Positions 57,918-64,000 of a stretch of DNA of 64,000 bases are shown here, in pieces (positions within the stretch are counted from its first letter, which is position 1; each line of letters opens with the position of its first letter). The position numbers were made by a program, and so were the translations under genes. Origin of the DNA: Bathymodiolus brooksi. Its lineage: Eukaryota; Mollusca; Bivalvia; Mytilida; Modiolidae. The notes under the pieces are model-generated. The model did not search any database, was not told the DNA's origin, and saw only the letters and a list, made by a program, of their open reading frames with translations. The stretch spans positions 84,557,095-84,621,094 of the forward strand of contig OY804579.1 in the NCBI GenBank assembly GCA_963680875.1, written 5' to 3'.

Positions 57918-59891
57918 TACACGGCTGGTAATCGGCACAAGCAGAACAGTTGGTTCTGCAAAGAAATTTGTGAGGATAACTTCCGGTTTTGGTGGAGGAG
58001 AGTTCACGAAGACGCTTCGCAAGGTACCTGTATGTACATGTCAAACATTGTAATTTTCTTTTTTACTGCTCGAATATTGCAAAATCAGAGAATGCTATGC
58101 TGTGGCGAATGCTTTCACGATTAGAAACATGTATAGTTTATTCTTGTATATGAAGTGTAACTCTCGCAAAATCAATCGTCCCATGAAAAACATGACAAAC
58201 ATTGTGACACTCTTACATTTATAAGTTGTTTTTGACAAAGATGCAAGTTAAATTTTCAATATTTTTTCATCATGGGAGTCTAAGTGTAATCAGGGATAAA
58301 TTCCGAATCGCTAGAAGTAAATTGAAGTCTAGATAAATCTACAAACTGTCAATTTTCTTGTTTTCCTGCTTGAGGAGATTGGTTCTGATAGAGCACATTG
58401 CGAATGCATGAGGAGATTTGCTAGTTTTGTTAATTGTTTTCTGCAAAATTGATAAATTGACACTTAAAAGTATAAAAGTAATATTTTATTGTTCATGGGC
58501 TGTCCACCTAGAAAGAAACATTTCATTTAAGGAATCAATTCATAATTGTAACTGCGGTTTCCCATGATTTAACTTGTCATTATTGATCATTTGTTGTGTG
58601 TGACAACTTCCATTGTGTATTGGATACACAAGATTAACTTCCCTGACATTGGAAAAAATTGAAAATGCACTGTAAGATAATTTTATAATCAAGAATAATT
58701 AAACTTAATGTGAATCATATCTTTATAATTTCTAATACAAATGATACACTCTAAATTAAATATCACACAGTTGAGAATAATATTAATTTGTGGTTTGCTT
58801 TTCTATTATGTAGTGTGTTATGTGTACACACTTGTAAATAAAAAAGATCTCTGTTAGTAGTGGTTACAAGATGTAAAGCGCTTTACCGATTTTAAGGATA
58901 TGTCCACAGTTTAATTGACATCTTGTGTTTAATTTATTCATGACTACTAGCACTAAGTGAATGTTTATTTACGTTAGACCTATGTATGTGCTGAAATCAT
59001 GTAATATTATAACTTGTGTAGATGTGCGGTGAAGTTTCCGTCATCTTTAGTAAAAAGATTGCGCCGAATAGATAAGGAAACCCGTTTGAAAGGATATAAA
59101 TATTTTGAAATTGAAAGAGATTTTTTTTAATAAACTGGTGTCCTGATTGATGGGGATTTTAAATTTGGTGTACTGCTACTTGTTTTTGTTCGCTTCCTTG
59201 GCGGTAATACAGGCAATCTATATCGAAATGGTTTATTGTAAAGAGTCAATGTCAGTCCCCTTTTCCTCTTTCCCTTGAATCCTGGCATCTCCTGAAAGTG
59301 GACAGAGAATAGTTTATTTTGATTAGAGTATTTATCAGTTTTGTGTTTAAAAGTGTCAATTTATCAATTTTGCAGAAAACAATTAACAAAACTAGCAAAT
59401 CTCCTCATGCATTCGCAATGTGCTCTATCAGAACCGATCTCCTCAAGCAGGAAAACGAGAAAATTGACAGTTTGTAGATTTATCTAGACTTCAATTTACT
59501 TCTGACGAATCGGAATTTATCCCCGATTACATTTAGACTCCCATGATGAAAAAATATTGAAAATTTAACTTGCATCTCTGTCAAGAACAACTTAGACATG
59601 TAAGAGTGTCACAATTTTCGTCATGTTTTTCGTGGGACGATTGATTTTGCGAGAGTTACACTTCATATACAAGAATAAACTATACATGCTTCTAATCGTG
59701 AAAGCATTCGCCACAGCATAGCATTCTCTGATTTTGCAATATTCGAGCAGTAAAAAAGAAAATTACAATTTTTGACATGTACATACCTTGCGAAGCATCT
59801 TCGTGAACTCTCCTCCACCAAAACCGGAAGTTATCCTCACGAATTTCTTTGCAGAACCAACTGTTCTGCTTGTGCCGATTACCAGCCGTGA
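57918..59891. mobile_element. 2-kb foldback element with ~560-bp inverted repeats
   Basis: The left arm (about 57,918-58,475) is repeated in inverse order at about 59,335-59,891 with roughly one difference every 20-30 bp. The outer ends read 'cacggctggtaatcggcac' and its complement. The flanks share attacaat (57,910-57,917 and 59,892-59,899), a candidate 8-bp target-site duplication, which would suggest the hAT or P superfamily. The spacer of about 860 bp has no open frame of note. The element lies within the intron between the signal-peptide exon and the Ig exon of the minus-strand gene. Confidence 0.8.
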
Positions 59892-60119
59892 ATTACAATG
59901 TTTTAATAATATTCATAAGATTTTCTTTTGGTCTTGTATATGTAACAATATCATTGTACTCTTCTTCCATTATTCAATATCGACTGTTACCAATGAATCA
60001 AATTTTTAATATATTTAAACTTGCATGATTCTATTGATTTTATAATAGGTTTGAAGATTACTCAATCTGTCATTTAAATTGACAATGTTCTGGCTATAAT
60101 ATATTTTCCGTATATATAT

Positions 60120-60465
60120 ATTTACCTGTAAATTTTATCTATAAAATATTTTCCGGATGGGTCAGGTGATTTATTAATCAGCGTCGGAAATAATATTACA
60201 TACCTTAGTATAAAATATTATCCGGATTAGCTCATTTGATGTATCGGATGATTTATCAATGAGCGTCGGAAATAATATTATAGATGCCTCTCGTGATTTA
60301 ATAATCAGCATCGGACATAATATTGCATACCGTAGCATAACATATTATCCGGATTATCTCATTTGATGGTTCAGGTGATTTATTATTAATCGTCAGAAAT
60401 AATTTACAGATGCCTCTCATGATTTAATAATCAGCGTCAGATATAATATTATGTACTAGTTTATT
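60120..60465 (+). repeat. 126-bp tandem repeat, about 2.5 copies, diverged
   Basis: 'cag(c)(a/g)tcgga(a/c)ataatatt' boxes fall at about 60,180, 60,307 and 60,433. A sister box series falls at 60,262 and 60,388, giving a 126-127 bp period with two related half-units. 'atattatccggatta' recurs at the start of each unit. No coding potential. Confidence 0.75.
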
Positions 60466-60778
60466 GTACACTAGGATACTTTTTTATAGTAATGGAAAGT
60501 ATTTGATTATAAAATATTTACCGTAACATAAAATCTAATATTAAATTCTTTCCACCAGATAAAATTTCAACCGAAAAAAATTATGTCTTACATATTCCCC
60601 TCTGTATATGGAAAAGCACAACAGATAAATGAAACTGCATTTCTCTGTATGTCTGGAAAATAATAGACCACATGAAGCTGAAAATAACTAAGCAAAGAGG
60701 ATGTATTCCCCTGTGTATATGGAAAATAATACATAAGAAATGAGTAGTTGCACATGTAGCTAATTATTGTGGAAATAC

Positions 60779-60845
60779 CTTTTGCTCCATGACAAAAGAA
60801 TAGTAAATACCAAATGGGCCACCATCGATAAGACATCTCCATCAT
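60779..60845 (-). CDS. Signal-peptide exon of the Ig-domain gene
   Basis: On the minus strand ATG at 60,845 opens 22 codons and one base before donor G|gtattt. The peptide begins M-M-E-M-S-Y-R-W-W-P and continues I-W-Y-L-L-F-F-C-H-G-A-K: a short basic n-region, a hydrophobic core and a small-residue end, as in a secretory signal. The leftover G plus GT from the Ig exon at 57,211 gives Gly, so the frame continues into Q-L-Q-W. The third Met could also serve as start. The intron of 3.6 kb contains the foldback element. Weaker points are the modest donor and the lack of a located promoter. Confidence 0.6.
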
Positions 60846-61113
60846 ATCTTTCTCTTTCAGTCAGTCATTCAGTTTTCTCTGAAATTATAAATGTTACCGT
60901 TAAATATTATAAAGTCAATTACTTTAATGTTGTGGAATATATCTTAATTTCTCTGATTCTGTTTTTGGAAAACGTTCATGAGAGCAGTATATTCAAAACC
61001 TGGATTGTCTTAGCTCTCCATGTTTTGTGTTGTTAAAGCTTTTGTTCTTCCTTCACTTGTATTACCTTTATGTGTGGCAGTGTACTGTTTTTTATCAGCC
61101 CTTCAGACTTGGA
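60846..61113. other. Upstream region of the Ig gene, bordering the 31-bp array
   Basis: No motif strong enough to call a promoter. A plus-strand frame across 60,767-61,036 has no supporting signals. Confidence 0.35.
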
Positions 61114-64000
61114 TAGTAACAATTTTTATTTAATTGTACTGGAGGAGTGACAATTTTTATATAATTATATTGGAGGAGTGACAATTTTTATTTAATTGAT
61201 TGGAGGAGTGACAATTTTTATTTAATTGTATTGGAGAAGTGACTATTTTTATTTAATTGTATTGGAGGAGTGACCATTTTTATTTAATTGAATTGGAGGA
61301 GTGACAATTTTTATTTAATTATATTGGAGGAGTGACAATTTTTATTTAATTGTATTGGAGGAGTGACAATTTTTATTTAATTGTATTGGAGAAGTGACCA
61401 TTTTTATTTAATTGTATTAGAGTGACAATTTATATTTCATTGTATTGGAGGAGTGACCATTTTTATTTAATTGTATTGGAGGAGTGACAATTTGTATTTA
61501 ATTGTATTGGAGGAGTGACAATTTTTATTTAATTGTATTGGAGGAGTGACCATTTTTATTTAATTATATTGGAGGTGTGACCATTTTTATTTAATTGTAT
61601 TGGAGGAGTGTCCATTTTTATTTAATTGAATTGGAGGAGTGACAATTTTTATTTAATTATATTGGAGGAGTGACAATTTTTATTTAATTGTATTGGAGGA
61701 GTGACAATTTTTATTTAATTGTATTGGAGAAGTGACCATTTTTATTTAATTGTATTAGAGTGACAATTTATATTTCATTGTATTGGAGGAGTGACCATTT
61801 TTATTTAATTGTATTGGAGGAGTGACAATTTTTATTTAATTGTATTGGAGGAGTGACAATTTTTATTTAATTGTATTGGAGGAGTGACAATTTTTATTTA
61901 ATTATATTGGAGGTGTGACCATTTTTATTTAATTATATTGGAGGAGTGACAATTTTTATTTAATTGTATTGGAGGAGTGACAATTTTTATTTAATTGTAT
62001 TGGAGGAGTGAAATTTTTATTTAATTGTATTGGAGGAATGACAATTTTTATTTATTTGTATTGGAGGAGTGACAATTTTTATTTAATTGTATTGGAGGAG
62101 TGACAATTTTTATTTAATGGTATTGGAGGAGTGACAATTTTTATTTCATTGTATTGGAGGAGTGACCATTTTTATTTAATTGTATTGCAGGAGTGACAAT
62201 TTTTATTTAATTGTATTGGAGAGTAACAATTTGTATTTAATTGTATTGGAGGAGTGATAATTTTTACTTAATTGTATTGGAGGAGTGACAATTTTTATTT
62301 TATTGTATTGTAGGAGTGACAATTTTTATTTCATTGTATTGGAGGAGTGACAATTTTTATTTCATTGTATTGGAGGAGTGACAATTTTTATTTCATTGTA
62401 TTGGAGGAGTGACAATTTTTATTTAATTGTATTGGAGGAGTGACAATTTTTATTTAATTGTATTGGAGGAGTGACAATTTTTATTTAATTGTATTGGAGG
62501 AGTGACCATTTTTATTTAATTGTATTGGAGGAGTGACAATTTTTATTTAATTGTATTGGAGGAGTGACAATTTATATTTAATTGTATTGGAGGAGTGACA
62601 ATTTATATTTCATTGTATTGGAGGAGTGACCATTTTTATTTAATTATATTGGAGGTGTGACCATTTTTATTTAATTGTATTGGAGGAGTGTCCATTTTTA
62701 TTTAATTGAATTGGAGGAGTGACAATTTTTATTTAATTATATTGGAGGAGTGACAATTTTTATTTAATTGTATTGGAGGAGTGACAATTTTTATTTAATT
62801 GTATTGGAGGAGTGACCATTTTTATTTAATTGTATTGGAGGAGTGACAATTTTTATTTAATTGTATTGGAGGAGTGACAATTTATATTTAATTGTATTGG
62901 AGGAGTGACAATTTATATTTCATTGTATTGGAGGAGTGACCATTTTTATTTAATTATATTGGAGGTGTGACCATTTTTATTTAATTGTATTGGAGGAGTG
63001 TCCATTTTTATTTAATTGAATTGGAGGAGTGACAATTTTTATTTAATTATATTGGAGGAGTGACAATTTTTATTTAATTGTATTGGAGGAGTGACAATTT
63101 TTATTTAATTGTATTGGAGAAGTGACCATTTTTATTTAATTGTATTAGAGTGACAATTTATATTTCATTGTATTGGAGGAGTGACCATTTTTATTTAATT
63201 GTATTGGAGGAGTGACAATTTTTATTTAATTGTATTGGAGGAGTGACAATTTTTATTTAATTGTATTGGAGGAGTGACAATTTTTATTTAATTATATTGG
63301 AGGTGTGACCATTTTTATTTAATTATATTGGAGGAGTGACAATTTTTATTTAATTGTATTGGAGGAGTGACAATTTTTATTTAATTGTATTGGAGGAGTG
63401 AAATTTTTATTTAATTGTATTGGAGGAATGACAATTTTTATTTATTTGTATTGGAGGAGTGACAATTTTTATTTAATTGTATTGGAGGAGTGACAATTTT
63501 TATTTAATGGTATTGGAGGAGTGACAATTTTTATTTCATTGTATTGGAGGAGTGACCATTTTTATTTAATTGTATTGCAGGAGTGACAATTTTTATTTAA
63601 TTGTATTGGAGAGTAACAATTTGTATTTAATTGTATTGGAGGAGTGATAATTTTTACTTAATTGTATTGGAGGAGTGACAATTTTTATTTTATTGTATTG
63701 TAGGAGTGACAATTTTTATTTCATTGTATTGGAGGAGTGACAATTTTTATTTCATTGTATTGGAGGAGTGACAATTTTTATTTCATTGTATTGGAGGAGT
63801 GACAATTTTTATTTAATTGTATTGGAGGAGTGACAATTTTTATTTAATTGTATTGGAGGAGTGACAATTTTTATTTAATTGTATTGGAGGAGTGACCATT
63901 TTTATTTAATTGTATTGGAGGAGTGACAATTTTTATTTAATTGTATTGGAGGAGTGACAATTTTTATTTAATTGTATTGGAGGAGTGACAATTTATATTT
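61114..64000 (+). repeat. 31-bp minisatellite, at least 93 units, open at the window end
   Basis: The unit is ttggaggagtgac followed by aatttttatttaattgta (31 bp). Variant units carry 'gaccattttt', 'gtgtgacc', 'gtgtccat', 'ttagagtgac' or 'gtgaaatttt'. Their order repeats: 'ttagagtgac' near 61,756 recurs near 63,146, 'gtgaaattttt' near 62,009 recurs near 63,399, and the 'ggtgtgacc' block at 61,571 recurs near 62,961, always 1,390 bp apart. About 61,560-62,610 is therefore duplicated at about 62,950-64,000. Confidence 0.95.

Noticed and set aside
57841..58044. 67-codon minus-strand frame with several Cys residues
   Set aside because: It lies across the border and arm of the foldback element, and the mirrored arm gives a frame on the other strand, so it is not a gene.
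61114..64000. CRISPR-like array
   Set aside because: Units are directly adjacent with no unique spacers and belong to a eukaryotic minisatellite.

Overview
The window looks like nuclear DNA of a bivalve mollusc, possibly a mussel-like species. It is AT-rich, its genes are split by GT-AG introns, and most of it is repeats. The repeats are of types known from bivalves: a ~160-bp BIV160/pearl-like satellite, tRNA-derived SINEs with a conserved mollusc-type tail, a Penelope-like retroelement and a Tx1/L1-type LINE. The bivalve call rests on recalled family resemblance, because no search could be run. No rRNA, CRISPR or bacterial-type gene was seen.

Layout. 1-9,612: satellite array 1, built from a 332-bp dimer of ~165 and ~167 bp monomers, ending in a defined terminus. 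10,421-11,038: a 40-bp minisatellite with a 166-bp higher-order period. 12,472-12,508 and 33,059-33,138 (+): two phase-matched exons, a stalk and a transmembrane segment, of a single-pass membrane protein. Their ~20.5-kb intron holds satellite array 2 (14,975-32,876), about 52 dimers with a 2,998-bp higher-order repeat, bounded by a hairpin on the left and on the right by the same terminus as array 1. 33.4-37.6 kb: SINE and MITE-like debris and a 181-bp duplication. 37,620-44,188: an old, diverged, inverted copy of the same satellite, split by a 4.9-kb Tx1/L1-type LINE with an 11-bp target-site duplication.

44.5-50.4 kb (+): a small unrecognised gene with a promoter-like upstream region. It has a coding first exon, a symmetric 144-nt second exon that is tandemly duplicated with an intronic SINE, and two alternative terminal exons, each with its own AATAAA. 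A 5'-truncated Penelope-like element (reverse transcriptase plus GIY-YIG endonuclease) lies antisense in its last intron. 50.5-55.1 kb: SINE, pearl-like terminus, a 179-bp duplication, a 1.5-kb long-TIR element and a LINE 3' fragment. 55.6-56.1 kb: a ~30-36-bp minisatellite. 56.9-60.85 kb (-): the start of an immunoglobulin-domain gene (signal-peptide exon plus Ig exon, both phase 1) whose intron carries a 2-kb foldback element with ~560-bp arms and a candidate 8-bp target duplication. 60.1-60.5 kb: a 126-bp repeat. 61.1-64.0 kb: a 31-bp minisatellite with a 1,390-bp higher-order duplication, running off the window.

The host genes are fragments of two probable cell-surface or secreted proteins on opposite strands and one small protein of unknown function. 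They do not form a recognisable pathway here. The main interest is the satellite. It occurs as two homogenised arrays with a shared defined end, plus at least two old diverged relics, one of them in the opposite orientation. This fits arrays carried inside, or derived from, a mobile pearl/Helentron-like element that has expanded inside a gene.
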